A stretch of 64,000 nt of DNA from an uncultured Acetatifactor sp. GTDB lineage: Bacteria > Bacillota > Clostridia > Lachnospirales > Lachnospiraceae. The translations under genes and the position numbers were made by a program. Shown one piece after another: positions 9,299 through 18,734 of this stretch (positions are counted from its first letter, which is position 1; the number at the start of each line of letters is the position of its first letter). Below the pieces are notes generated by a model, which made no database searches, had not been told where the DNA came from, and saw nothing but the letters and a program-made list of their open reading frames with translations. The stretch covers positions 97,341 to 161,340 of the forward strand of contig CATKYJ010000004.1 of assembly GCA_949840885.1 (NCBI GenBank). Direction: 5' to 3'.

Positions 9299-10756
9299 TC
9301 AGAAATTAAAATACAAAAACACGCTTACCTGTGACAGGGAGACAAAAGCCCAGGTAAACAGAGTCGCCAGGCAAAAGCCCCCTGCCCTTGTATGCCCTTT
9401 TGCCCGGATCCATTCTTCCGCTTTCGGTCCGCAAATCAGTCCAATGCCCAACACAGAAAGCAAAAGGAAGCAGCACAGGAAGAATGCATTCAGCAAGCCA
9501 GGAGCCGCCATGCCCAAAAGCCTGACCACCGCATAATTCTCCGGAAAGATCAGAGTATTGCACACCCCAAGGAGCATCCCCCTGTTTCCCGCCGCAAAGA
9601 GCCTGTTCCACAAAAGCCCTGCCGTTTCAAGTGAATCGCTGCGGAAGACGGAAAAGCTCAGAGTGACAAAGACGGCCGTGGCAAGGCGGTTCATCCAATC
9701 CCGGCGAAACCGCGCTTTCGGAAAGGCCGTCTCAAACACCACCGCCAGGCCATGCATGCCCCCCCACAGCACAAATGTCCAATTGGCTCCGTGCCAGAGC
9801 CCGCTGGCCAGAAACACTACAAACAGATTCACGCACTGTCTGGCTTTCCCTTTCCGGTTCCCTCCCAGGGGAATGTAGACATACTGCGACAGAAAGCGTG
9901 ACAGCGTCATATGCCATCTGCGCCAGAATTCCCGCACGGAAGCGGCTTTAAAAGGCGAATCAAAATTCTCCGGAAGCCGGAAACCGAACATCCCGGCAAT
10001 GCCCCTTGCCATGTCGCAGTAGCCGCTGAAGTCGAAATACAGTTCCATCATATACCACGTAATTGTAATCCAAGCAGTGGGCGTATCCAACGCAGCTATG
10101 TTCTCATACTCCGCGTTCACCAGGACGGCCAGGGAATCCGCAAGCAGCACCTTTTTGGCCAGCCCCAAAATGAACAGGGTAAACCCGTCATAAAACCCCT
10201 CCGGAGAAAACCGTCTGTTCTCTCTGCGCTGTAGCTGAGGCAGCAGCTCGCTGTGGAGCACAATGGGCCCCGCCACCAGCTGCGGAAAGAAGCTGACGAA
10301 AAAAGCATAGTCCAAAAGAGAATAATGGGGCGCGTTTCCCCGATACCTTTCTATGACGAAAGACAGTTGCTGAAAGGTAAAGAAACTGATGCCCAGGGGA
10401 AGAGCGATTTTTTCCATCCTGATATCCGTATGTAAAAAGAAGTTGCAGTTATCAAGAAAGAAATTGAAATACTTGAAGTAAAACAAAAGTCCCAGATTTC
10501 CCAGGATACCGCAGGCTGCCAGTGCCCTCCTGCCGGTACAGCGCTTTTCAAGCAGCAGGCTCACCAGATAATTCCCGGCCAGGCTTGCCAGGAGGATCCA
10601 AAGATACTGCAGATTATAATAGCCATAGAACCAAAAGGACATTCCCACCAGAAACAGCTTCGCAAAAAACGGATTTTCCAGCCTCTGGAGCAGAAACCAG
10701 CCCAAAAGCCCCAGAGGCAGAAATACGGCAATAAAGATCACGGAATTAAACAGCAT
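9299..10756 (-). CDS. MBOAT family membrane O-acyltransferase (AlgI-like)
   Basis: A 485-residue polytopic protein that opens MLFNSVIFIAVFLPL, the typical start of AlgI/DltB-type MBOAT enzymes. It contains RWHMTLSRFLSQYVYIPLGG and the catalytic-histidine motif GLWHGANW (near residue 320). The family transfers an acyl group, usually acetyl, from a cytoplasmic donor across the membrane for attachment to cell-surface polymers. The SGNH-like gene directly downstream is the expected partner. Being in the same run as the Wzm/Wzt exporter and two large glycosyltransferases, it probably O-acylates the exported polysaccharide. The acyl group and acceptor cannot be told from sequence. Confidence 0.93.
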   Translation of the reverse strand: MLFNSVIFIAVFLPLGLLGWFLLQRLENPFFAKLFLVGMSFWFYGYYNLQYLWILLASLAGNYLVSLLLEKRCTGRRALAACGILGNLGLLFYFKYFNFFLDNCNFFLHTDIRMEKIALPLGISFFTFQQLSFVIERYRGNAPHYSLLDYAFFVSFFPQLVAGPIVLHSELLPQLQRRENRRFSPEGFYDGFTLFILGLAKKVLLADSLAVLVNAEYENIAALDTPTAWITITWYMMELYFDFSGYCDMARGIAGMFGFRLPENFDSPFKAASVREFWRRWHMTLSRFLSQYVYIPLGGNRKGKARQCVNLFVVFLASGLWHGANWTFVLWGGMHGLAVVFETAFPKARFRRDWMNRLATAVFVTLSFSVFRSDSLETAGLLWNRLFAAGNRGMLLGVCNTLIFPENYAVVRLLGMAAPGLLNAFFLCCFLLLSVLGIGLICGPKAEEWIRAKGHTRAGGFCLATLFTWAFVSLSQVSVFLYFNF

Positions 10757-10780
10757 AGGTTTTTCCTTTCCCGGCCCAGA

Positions 10781-12925
10781 TCACGACCCGACTTTTAACG
10801 AAAAGTCGCTTCTGTCCAGAGAAAAATTCGGATTGTAATAAGGGTCTCCTGCCTCCAGTTCCTTTTTCCACTTTTCCCGGAACCGCTCCGATTCCCGGTT
10901 GTACCTCCGGGCCCGTTCCCCGGTGTCGTCCAGGCCCCTGGAGGCGGATTCATAGTGGAACAACTCCGCGAAAGGGGTAAATATGTTCAAAAGGCCCATC
11001 CTGCGCAGCTTCAGGCAGAAGTCCACATCGTTTAAGGATACCGCAAATCCCTGATCCAGGCCTCCCGCAGAGAGGTAGAGTTCCCTCTTTACCATAAGGC
11101 AGGCCCCTGTCACCGCAGTCACGTCCTGGGCATAACAGAGCCGTCCCATGTATCCCAGATTCTGGCGGTGCTGCTTGTAATGGGTGTGCCCTGCCGTCCT
11201 GTGGGCTCCCAGGCCGATCACCACGCCGGCATGCTGGATGGTTCTGTCGCCGTAATAGAGTTTGGCGCCCACTGCGCCTACATCCGCGCGCTGGGCGTAC
11301 ATCAGAAGCTCCTCCATCCAGTTGACGGTGATGACCTCGGTGTCGTTGTTGAGGAGCAGGATGTACTCGCCGGTGGCGCAGCTTACGCCCAGGTTGTTGA
11401 TGGCGGAGTAGTTGAACGCGCCTTTGTAAACGACGATAGCGATTCTGCCGTCCGTGCTGCGCAGAACCTGCCCTCTGTGCCCCGGCTGTCCTCCCTCCTG
11501 CCGCTCCTCTTTCATGCCCTGGCTGTCCTCCCGCTCCCGGCATGCTGCTTTCTGCGCCCCCTCTGAGTCCCAGGCCTCCTGCCCGCCTTGGCCTCCCTGC
11601 GCCTCTCCGTTTACATCATGTCCGTAGTCATATCCCAGCAGCCGGCTGTAATATTCCCTGATTTCCTCCGTGGTGCTGTTGTTCTCTACGATTACGATTT
11701 CGTAGTTGTCATAGGTGGACTTCTCCCGTATGGAAGAAATACAGCGGCGCAGATCCTCTGTATGATCCTTGTTGGCGATGACGATGGATATCTTCGGTGT
11801 GCCTACGATATTGTAGCGGATGCGGAAGATGGTCTCGAAAGCCCTGGTGCTCTCGATCTTGAAATGCTCAACCCCGTGCTTCCTCAGATGCTCCGCCACC
11901 GCCCCCTTGGCTGCCTGGATGGCATAGGGCTTGGCATCGATGCCTGCTGCCACGCTGCCCGAATGGCTCCTCCAGTAGTACATGAGCTTGGGCACATGGA
12001 CGATTCTCTTCGCATTGTCCGTCAGGCGCAGAATCATGTCATGATCCTGGCTGCCGTCGAACTTTGTGCGGAACAGTTCCTCCCCATCCAGGAGGTCTCT
12101 GGAAAAGACGCTGAAATGGCAGATGTAGTTGTTGGCCCGCAGATTGTCCGGCGCATAGTCCGGCTTGAAATGCATGGTCAGCATGTGGTTGATGTCATCG
12201 CCTTTAAAGGTGGTCTCATCACAGTACAGGTAATCCGCGCTCTGCTCATTGATGGCCTTTACATATTCGTAGAGCACGCTGGGATGCAGCACATCGTCCT
12301 GGTCAAGGAGGCCGATGTACTGGCCTGTAGCCATCTGCAGGCAGGCATTGGTATTGCCTGCGATACCGCCGTTCTTTTCCAGACGCCTGTACACGATTCT
12401 GCCCCCGGATTTTGCCGCATATTCCCTGGAGATTTCCCCTATATAGGCATGGGCCTCGTCAGAGCCGTCCGCCAGGCACAGTTCCCAGTTTAGGTAGGTC
12501 TGGTTCATAACGGAGTCCAGCATCTGCACCTGGAACCGCCTCTCATTGTTCCACAGGGGAACCAGGAGGCTGATCTTCACCATCCGCGGGAATACGGTCT
12601 CCCGTTCTGCCGCTGCCTGCTGCGGCGAGGGGAAACTTTCCGTGCCGAAGTGCTTCTTTGCCTCCTGCTCCCGCTTTTTGTAGCTCAGCTTTTGCAGCAC
12701 GCCTTTCGGGCCGCCGCAGTTTTTCAGCCTGTCTCTCTGGCGGACGGCCCAGTGCAGCATGTTTCGGACAGGCTTGCAAAGCTTCCAGAGCGGATTTTTC
12801 TTGATGCGGTTCAGCTTCCACTCCAGTTCCTCATTCTTCGCCTCCAAATCCGCGATCCTGCCCGCCAGGTCAGCGCATTTGAGATGCTCCCTTTCATAGG
12901 CTTCCCTGTAATCTGTCTCTTTCAT
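10781..12925 (-). CDS. Two-domain family 2 glycosyltransferase with coiled-coil N terminus
   Basis: A 714-residue cytoplasmic protein. Residues 15-45 form a short coiled coil. A first GT-A domain starts near 117 (KISLLVPLWNN; DQDDVLHP) and a second near 375 (KISIVIANKDH; LLLNNDTEV; GLDQGFAVSLNDVDFC), the layout of rhamnosyl- and galactosyltransferases that extend O-antigen-like chains. Between strands of the second domain, at about residues 433-486, there is a Gly/Gln/Glu-rich low-complexity insert that other GT2 proteins lack. The next gene upstream is another double GT2 protein and the exporter genes precede it. Likely a chain-building transferase; the donor is unknown, with a dTDP-deoxysugar from the neighbouring rfb genes possible. 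Confidence 0.88.
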   Translation of the reverse strand: MKETDYREAYEREHLKCADLAGRIADLEAKNEELEWKLNRIKKNPLWKLCKPVRNMLHWAVRQRDRLKNCGGPKGVLQKLSYKKREQEAKKHFGTESFPSPQQAAAERETVFPRMVKISLLVPLWNNERRFQVQMLDSVMNQTYLNWELCLADGSDEAHAYIGEISREYAAKSGGRIVYRRLEKNGGIAGNTNACLQMATGQYIGLLDQDDVLHPSVLYEYVKAINEQSADYLYCDETTFKGDDINHMLTMHFKPDYAPDNLRANNYICHFSVFSRDLLDGEELFRTKFDGSQDHDMILRLTDNAKRIVHVPKLMYYWRSHSGSVAAGIDAKPYAIQAAKGAVAEHLRKHGVEHFKIESTRAFETIFRIRYNIVGTPKISIVIANKDHTEDLRRCISSIREKSTYDNYEIVIVENNSTTEEIREYYSRLLGYDYGHDVNGEAQGGQGGQEAWDSEGAQKAACREREDSQGMKEERQEGGQPGHRGQVLRSTDGRIAIVVYKGAFNYSAINNLGVSCATGEYILLLNNDTEVITVNWMEELLMYAQRADVGAVGAKLYYGDRTIQHAGVVIGLGAHRTAGHTHYKQHRQNLGYMGRLCYAQDVTAVTGACLMVKRELYLSAGGLDQGFAVSLNDVDFCLKLRRMGLLNIFTPFAELFHYESASRGLDDTGERARRYNRESERFREKWKKELEAGDPYYNPNFSLDRSDFSLKVGS

Positions 12926-12982
12926 CCGTTACCCCCGTATCCGCCTCCTGCAGGCGCCTGACTGACTTTGTATCTCCCGGTT

Positions 12983-13050
12983 TATACTTACAAGCAGTAA
13001 AGTTTGCCGCAAATATGCAGCGTCTGCCGCCCGTAAGGAATTGATTGAAG
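12983..13050 (+). repeat. Palindromic repeat copy E4, diverged
   Basis: This copy lies in the 133-bp gap between the two large GT2 genes. It begins TATACTTACAAGC and has the second arm GCCCGTAAGG. Compared with E1, CTCAC has become CTTAC while GTGAG has become GTAAG, a paired change that keeps the hairpin. The central TGCCGC block is retained and the 3' tail has decayed. Confidence 0.6.
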
Positions 13051-13058
13051 AATAGCTT

Positions 13059-15074
13059 TCAGCATATATTCATGGTCAAAAAACGATTGCTCCAGTTAAG
13101 CAGCTTAAGACCCGTGACCCGGTTGCGGACAGCCATGCCCAGCCGGTATCTTCCATGCAGGGCCGCTGCCTCTGTCTCCACGTCAAACCCACAGAGAGCC
13201 ACGTTCCTCTGGTCCGGCATGTTTTCCTCCAGGTCGGGCCGGTACATCCCCTCTAAATTAATCGCATATATCCCGGCTTCCGAGCAGGCCGCGTCCTGCT
13301 CTTTGGCGCTGGGTTCCTCCCGCAAAAGCAGCATCCTGTCATAGCAGGCATTGTCGTCTCCCAGCACTACGCCATAGCCAATGGCCCTATGGCCGCGGCA
13401 GTCCTCTATGCGCACCATCAGGCAGGCATCCTGGCGGTATTCCTCTATTGCCGCAAAAGCCGAAACCGCACCTGCCCTCTGCACCGCGTTTCCCGCTGTC
13501 ACATACGCCGGGCGGATTCCCGTATCCAGCCCCTCCCTGTTCAGAAAAGGGGAATAAAAGGGATCCACGCCCTCCAGGCCCGGGTGCATCCTATAGAGCC
13601 GCTCCCTTTCCTCCAGCAGCCGCTGCAGCTTCTCCTGAGACTCATCGTCTCCCCTGCTCAGGGATTCATGATGGCAGGCATGCAGATCATTCACGCACAC
13701 ATTATGATATCCGGCTTCATGCAGGCAAAAGCAGAGCCCCACGTCATTAAAGGCCACTTTAAGCTCCTCCGGGAAGCCTCCCGCCTCCTGAAACTTTTCC
13801 CGCGCCACCATCAGACAGGCCGCCGTCACGGCCAGCACATTGCGGTTACCCCGATTTGCCCCGTAATAAAAGCATCTGTCATCCTGCCGAAACTGCAGCT
13901 TGTGCACCGGCCCCATTGGCAGATTCGTGATGCCCGCATGCTGAATGCGGACGGAATCCGGATAATAAAGCTTCAGGCCTACTGCCCCCGCGGCCTCTCT
14001 GACTGCCAGCGCTGCCATCTCGGCCAAGGCGCCCCTCTGGCAAAAAGTCACGTCATCGTTCAAAAACAGCAAAAGCCGCCCTTTTGCCTGGGCAGCGCCC
14101 AGATTGCACATTTGGGAGAAATTGAATTCCATGGGCCTGTAAAGATACCGGATCCGGCAGTTGTCCTTTTCCGGGTCCCACAGTCTGCTTGCCATGTCCT
14201 CCACACGTTTCCTGTTCTCTTCCCTGCTGCCATTGTCCACCACAAGGATCTCAAATGCAAGGGAAGAACGAAAATCCTGTCTGGCCACATCCAGAAAGCT
14301 CTCCACGCAGGCCTCCAGTACATCCGGATGGTCTTTGGAGGGTATGACTACAGACAGATAGGGGACATCTTTTTCCCCTGCCGCCAGAATCCCTGCAAGG
14401 GCCTGCAGCCTCTCCTCATGCAGGCTCTCATGAAAGGGGGATGGCCGGAAGAATTTCTCCTGCTCCTTTGCACTTCCCGCATGGAACAGGATTCTCTGTA
14501 CATGTCCCACGCAGGCCACCCCTTTTTTGTATCCTCCTGCCAGGTCTATACAGGCACGGACTGCCTTTTCATAGGCTTCGAAGTCCGTCACCTCATAGAA
14601 TGCGGGGGATTGTGAAATGCCAAATTTCTCCGGTCTTAACTCCGCCTCTTCCAGCAGCCCCCTCTCTATGGCCACCACACTGCCGAAATAGAAAAAGCTG
14701 TCCAGAAAATCCGGGGACCAGTCCGGCTTGTACCAGGGAAGCTTCCTGTCCGCCAGGCTTTCGTCCCCCTCCCCGCCGCTCTCCCACACGTCTTCATCCC
14801 CATACAGGATGCGTACCCCCGGGTTTCTGGCAAAATAAGCCGCCATCGCCTCCCGGGCTCCCGCTGCCATTCTCCCTTTTCCTATCCGAAACACTGCAAA
14901 ATCAGGGCAGGTTCCTTTTTCCCCTGTTTCCTGCCCGGTCTCCTGCGCGGCCGCCCATTCCCCATAGGCAGTCTGCCTGCCTTGCAGCCGTTTCTCATAG
15001 CGCATATCCTCTCTTTTTACCAGCGTCCGCTTTACCAGCTCTTTGATGCCCAATCCGCCACCGCTTCCTTTCAC
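13059..15074 (-). CDS. Large family 2 glycosyltransferase with partial N-terminal GT module
   Basis: A 671-residue protein. Residues about 50-200 look like the second half of a GT-A module (YGDEDVW, KPDWSPDFL) without its nucleotide-binding start, and residues about 225-470 are a complete GT2 domain (YLSVVIPSKDHPD, LLLFLNDDV, AFNDVGLCFCL). A C-terminal region from about 500 is probably a beta-rich accessory domain. The first codon is a GTG that overlaps the upstream stop (GTGA at 15071-15074), so translation is coupled to the methyltransferase-kinase gene. A slightly downstream start cannot be excluded. It probably builds the chain exported by the adjacent ABC transporter. Sugar specificity is unknown. 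Confidence 0.85.
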   Translation of the reverse strand: MKGSGGGLGIKELVKRTLVKREDMRYEKRLQGRQTAYGEWAAAQETGQETGEKGTCPDFAVFRIGKGRMAAGAREAMAAYFARNPGVRILYGDEDVWESGGEGDESLADRKLPWYKPDWSPDFLDSFFYFGSVVAIERGLLEEAELRPEKFGISQSPAFYEVTDFEAYEKAVRACIDLAGGYKKGVACVGHVQRILFHAGSAKEQEKFFRPSPFHESLHEERLQALAGILAAGEKDVPYLSVVIPSKDHPDVLEACVESFLDVARQDFRSSLAFEILVVDNGSREENRKRVEDMASRLWDPEKDNCRIRYLYRPMEFNFSQMCNLGAAQAKGRLLLFLNDDVTFCQRGALAEMAALAVREAAGAVGLKLYYPDSVRIQHAGITNLPMGPVHKLQFRQDDRCFYYGANRGNRNVLAVTAACLMVAREKFQEAGGFPEELKVAFNDVGLCFCLHEAGYHNVCVNDLHACHHESLSRGDDESQEKLQRLLEERERLYRMHPGLEGVDPFYSPFLNREGLDTGIRPAYVTAGNAVQRAGAVSAFAAIEEYRQDACLMVRIEDCRGHRAIGYGVVLGDDNACYDRMLLLREEPSAKEQDAACSEAGIYAINLEGMYRPDLEENMPDQRNVALCGFDVETEAAALHGRYRLGMAVRNRVTGLKLLNWSNRFLTMNIC

Positions 15075-17221
15075 CGGCCCCCGGCCACATCCTCCGCCAT
15101 GGAAAGCGGCAGGCCCACGATCTCCATCCGTATCCGCAGTATGTTTTCCTCCTGGCGGGGAAGCCTTTCCAGGCGGATATGCATGCCCGGATCCTCTGTG
15201 GGAAACACGATGCTGGGGCAGTTTCCCGCTGCTCTGCGCGCCGGGAACCGGACAAGGCCATTTGCGCCAAAGACGCTCCTTTTGCCCAGGGGAACCGCCT
15301 TTCCGTTCAGGGTCACCTCCTGCAGCTTTACGATGCAGGAGCCAAAAGCCGGATCCACCCGCACCTGCTTCACCTCAGCGTCCACCTTCAGGTTTACCTC
15401 TATCAGATTTTCGCCCTGATAGGCGTCCTTTACAAAATAAGATCCCTCCTCGCTAAATCCGCTGCCCCTGTCCTCGTAAATCTGGACACGGTTCCTTAAT
15501 GAAGAATCCTCATATCTGTCGATCCAGTCCCGGGGCGATGTGATTTTTCCCCCGATTCTGTCCCGAAGTTCCTGCATGGCAAGCCGGTCTCCGGTGACAA
15601 AACGCTGGAACTGCACCTCCGCGCTGCGGTACCCCTCCGCCTCCTGTTCCGTGACGGAAAGTTCCCTCTGGATCCGTTTCAAATCCAGGCTCTCCCGTTT
15701 CCCGTCCTCCAGCAGATAGCAGTAGACAGCCCGAAACGCAAGTTCTTTGGTTTCAATGGGCTTTCCAAAGGTCCATTCGTAGTCGATCAGCGTCCATCTG
15801 TCCCCGTCCACCAGAATATTGGAAAAGACCGGATCGAAGTCAGCAGCCGGGTAGTCGCAGTTGTATCCGATGCGCTCCACATATTCCCGAAAATATCCGT
15901 AAAACGCCTCAATATCGCCTTTCTCCAGGCACCCGTCCATGAGTTCGGAAAGGGGCACGCCCTCCTCAAAGGCAAATCGCACGCTCTTACCCTCTTCCTC
16001 CGGATAACAGTCGTTGATCTCCAGGCGGCCTCCCTGATACCTGTCCTTGAGCCTCTCGCAGGATACCTCCATACCCCGGACATGCGCCCTGGCCGCTTCG
16101 TTCAGAGCGCATTTCCTCACAAAGGCCTGCCCCCGGTCGTCTGTGGCGATCTCTGTCCGGATTGCGTATTCCGGCGCCCGGTCGTTGGAATATCTTACAT
16201 ATTTGACGTCAAAGCCCTCTCCGAGCACCGCCAGATAGGAATTGGAAAACAGGGGGAAGAGCCCCTCCTCCGACAAGCCGTCAAAAGCGCTCTTCTCATC
16301 GAACAGCAGCATTCTGTCCCTGTCGAAATTCCGTATATTGTCAGTCAGTTCTCCCTTTCCCGGCAGATACTCGTCGCTGTAGAGCATCTTCATGAATTTA
16401 TAGTCCGGATAGGGGTAATAGAAATGATACTCGCCCACACCGCAGTTTTGGAAAATACGCTCCAGCCCGTTTCTGCCAAAGGTGCGCGCCCCCTCGTCCT
16501 GCCTGTAGTTCTCTATGCCGGAGAAGTAGGTTCCCAGGTGGTCTTCCTTGCAGCCCGCGAAATATTTCAGGCCGTATTTGTTCTCTATGGCGATGAGGAT
16601 CCGCCCTCCCTTTGCCAGATGGGGCAGCAGAAGCTTCAGGAAGTCCTCATAGGGCGTATCTCCCCCCATATAATCCCTTGCGTATTCAAAGACCCCTGTG
16701 AGACAGATGAAATCGAAGTCGTTTTCCAGGTCAGGCTCAATGTCCTTAAAATTCCCAACGCGGATCAGGATATTGCCGCACTCCCTGTGGCGGTAGGCAT
16801 TGATCAGGCTCCGCTTTTTGGAAAGGTCCACACAGGTCACTGCGGCGGCTTTTGCCGACAGCACTCCCGTGATTGCACCGCAACCGCTGCCCACCTCCAG
16901 CACTTTGGCAGTCTTTCCCGCCGGAAAGGGAACCCATTCCAGGATATTCTCCCGCAGGGGGGAGAGGTGGTAGAGAATGGGGAAGCTGGCCTTTTGCGCA
17001 ATGATGTCAGGATACTCCGAGGATATCCTGTGCTTTACGATTTCCAAAAGTTCATCCTCCACATCCCCGTCGCTGTAGAGATCCCGGCCGGAATACCGGC
17101 TGTAGTCAAGCCTGACTTTTCCGATTTTCTCTGTTTTTATTTCGTTTTGCGCTGATTTTATTTCGTTTTCCTCTGTCTTTATTTCGTTTTCCTCTGTCCT
17201 GCCGCCTCTTTCCTCTGTCAT
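15071..17221 (-). CDS. Methyltransferase-kinase-like fusion, candidate glycan chain-capping enzyme
   Basis: A 716-residue protein. Residues 9-30 hold short repeats of ENEIKTE. A class I SAM methyltransferase follows, with motif I VLEVGSGCG (107-115) and CVDLSKKR (130-137). From about 345 to 560 there is a kinase-like (aminoglycoside/choline phosphotransferase type) module with DFDPVFSNILV (Asp461/463, Asn468) and LIDYEW (Asp480). A beta-rich C-terminal domain starts near 600. The methyltransferase-then-kinase order and the adjacent Wzt with a binding tail recall WbdD, which phosphorylates and methylates the O9a antigen end so that Wzt recognises it. Capping here is inference; the first Asp is not in a canonical HxD loop, so kinase activity is unproven. 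It overlaps the next gene by four bases. Confidence 0.72.
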   Translation of the reverse strand: MTEERGGRTEENEIKTEENEIKSAQNEIKTEKIGKVRLDYSRYSGRDLYSDGDVEDELLEIVKHRISSEYPDIIAQKASFPILYHLSPLRENILEWVPFPAGKTAKVLEVGSGCGAITGVLSAKAAAVTCVDLSKKRSLINAYRHRECGNILIRVGNFKDIEPDLENDFDFICLTGVFEYARDYMGGDTPYEDFLKLLLPHLAKGGRILIAIENKYGLKYFAGCKEDHLGTYFSGIENYRQDEGARTFGRNGLERIFQNCGVGEYHFYYPYPDYKFMKMLYSDEYLPGKGELTDNIRNFDRDRMLLFDEKSAFDGLSEEGLFPLFSNSYLAVLGEGFDVKYVRYSNDRAPEYAIRTEIATDDRGQAFVRKCALNEAARAHVRGMEVSCERLKDRYQGGRLEINDCYPEEEGKSVRFAFEEGVPLSELMDGCLEKGDIEAFYGYFREYVERIGYNCDYPAADFDPVFSNILVDGDRWTLIDYEWTFGKPIETKELAFRAVYCYLLEDGKRESLDLKRIQRELSVTEQEAEGYRSAEVQFQRFVTGDRLAMQELRDRIGGKITSPRDWIDRYEDSSLRNRVQIYEDRGSGFSEEGSYFVKDAYQGENLIEVNLKVDAEVKQVRVDPAFGSCIVKLQEVTLNGKAVPLGKRSVFGANGLVRFPARRAAGNCPSIVFPTEDPGMHIRLERLPRQEENILRIRMEIVGLPLSMAEDVAGGR

Positions 17222-17236
17222 ACCGCTAACCGCTCC

Positions 17237-18595
17237 TCACTGTACGTCCGCTTTAAAGCCGCTGTTCCTCTCCTCCCCGGAGGCTTCCGTCACCCGAACC
17301 ACCGAGTCCATATCATAGTATCCCACCGTATTCTTATCTGAAACCACCGTCACGTTTAGGGCATCGTAGAGCCTGTGATATACCTCAAAGGTATCGCCGC
17401 TGTATCCCGTGACTCCCATGGACAACAGGTATTCCCCGCCCTGGAGGCTCATCTTCTGGGTAAAGGTCACGTCCTTTACCTGCCCCGGCTCTGCGCTTTC
17501 CAAGAACGCTTTCTCCACCATGGAATTTGTCCCTGTAATCTCCGTGCCCATGACATTTTTAAAGGTAAAAGCAAAAATAGGGGCAGGCACATGTTCCTCA
17601 AAGGCCACCCGCATATGCAGGGTGAAAAGGCTTCCCTTGATCACGGCAGTGGTGCGGATGCCCGCATCGTCCGTCAGATAATACTCCACGATCCTTGCCT
17701 GGCCGCTGCCATATTCCAGCGCGTCCGGATTGACCCCGCCATTTGGTCCCTGTCCGTCCTGCTTGACCGCCTCCTGCCGCTTTACCTCCTCCAGGAAATC
17801 CACATGCTCCTGATTGCTGTGGATTTCATACTGCCCCACCAGCACCCGCTTGTAAATGTCTATCATTTCCTTAGGGGTCCCCTCTCCCAAAAGCTCCCCT
17901 TTGTTGAGCAGAAACACCCTGTCGCAGTATTTGCTGACGGCGCTTAAGTCATGGCTGACAAATACGATGGTCTTTCCCATCTTCTTGAATTCTTCGAATT
18001 TATGATAGCACTTTGCCTGAAAGAACACGTCCCCCACGGAAAGGGCCTCGTCCACGATGAGGATCTCCGGCTCGATGTTGATGGCCACCGCAAAGGCAAG
18101 GCGCACAAACATACCGCTGGAGTAGGTTTTTACCGGCTGATTCACATACTCTCCGATGTCCGCGAATTCCAGGATTTCCGGCAGCTTCTCATCGATCTCC
18201 CTGTCGGAGAAACCCATCATGGTGCCGTTTAGGTATATATTCTCTATGCCGTTGTACTCCTGGTTGAATCCGGCTCCCAGCTCCAGCAGGGCGGAAATGC
18301 GCCCATTCACCAGTACCTCTCCCGAGGTAGGGTTCAGCACGCCTGTGATTATTTTGAGTATGGTGGATTTTCCCGAGCCGTTGGTGCCGATGATGCCCAC
18401 GGTCTCCCCCCTGCGGATGGAGAGGCTTACGCCGTTTAGGGCATAGTGCAGCTTATAGGACTGCTTTTTGCCCAGGCCAAAGGCATCCTTTACCCGGTCC
18501 CTGGCCCTGTCGTAGAGCTTATATGCCTTTACTACATCCTTGATTTCTATGGCAGGCAAAGCTACCTCCTGCACCTTTATCCCCTTGTTTTCCAT
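17237..18595 (-). CDS. wzt: Polysaccharide ABC exporter, ATP-binding subunit with C-terminal carbohydrate-binding domain (Wzt-type)
   Basis: A 452-residue protein. The ATPase half has Walker A GTNGSGKST (70-78), the signature YSSGMFVRLAFA and Walker B ILIVDEALSVGD. After residue about 285 a Wzt-C-like beta sandwich begins at YGSGQARIVEYYL and contains FTFKNVMGTEITGTNS. In ABC-dependent O-antigen systems this domain binds the modified end of the finished glycan and so couples completion to export. It follows the permease and precedes the methyltransferase-kinase gene, consistent with recognition of a terminal cap. A teichoic-acid TagH-type role is possible, but TagH has a different tail. Confidence 0.92.
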   Translation of the reverse strand: MENKGIKVQEVALPAIEIKDVVKAYKLYDRARDRVKDAFGLGKKQSYKLHYALNGVSLSIRRGETVGIIGTNGSGKSTILKIITGVLNPTSGEVLVNGRISALLELGAGFNQEYNGIENIYLNGTMMGFSDREIDEKLPEILEFADIGEYVNQPVKTYSSGMFVRLAFAVAINIEPEILIVDEALSVGDVFFQAKCYHKFEEFKKMGKTIVFVSHDLSAVSKYCDRVFLLNKGELLGEGTPKEMIDIYKRVLVGQYEIHSNQEHVDFLEEVKRQEAVKQDGQGPNGGVNPDALEYGSGQARIVEYYLTDDAGIRTTAVIKGSLFTLHMRVAFEEHVPAPIFAFTFKNVMGTEITGTNSMVEKAFLESAEPGQVKDVTFTQKMSLQGGEYLLSMGVTGYSGDTFEVYHRLYDALNVTVVSDKNTVGYYDMDSVVRVTEASGEERNSGFKADVQ

Positions 18596-18734
18596 AGTCG
18601 TTTTTCAAAGCTCCCGTAATCATGCCGCCAAAACACTCCCGGCTCCCGAATCCTCTCATTCTTCCCCAAAAGCACAGATAATACTCTGCTTTCCATACCA
18701 TGCGGCTTTCCGTCATGTGCCCTTCGCAACCCCC

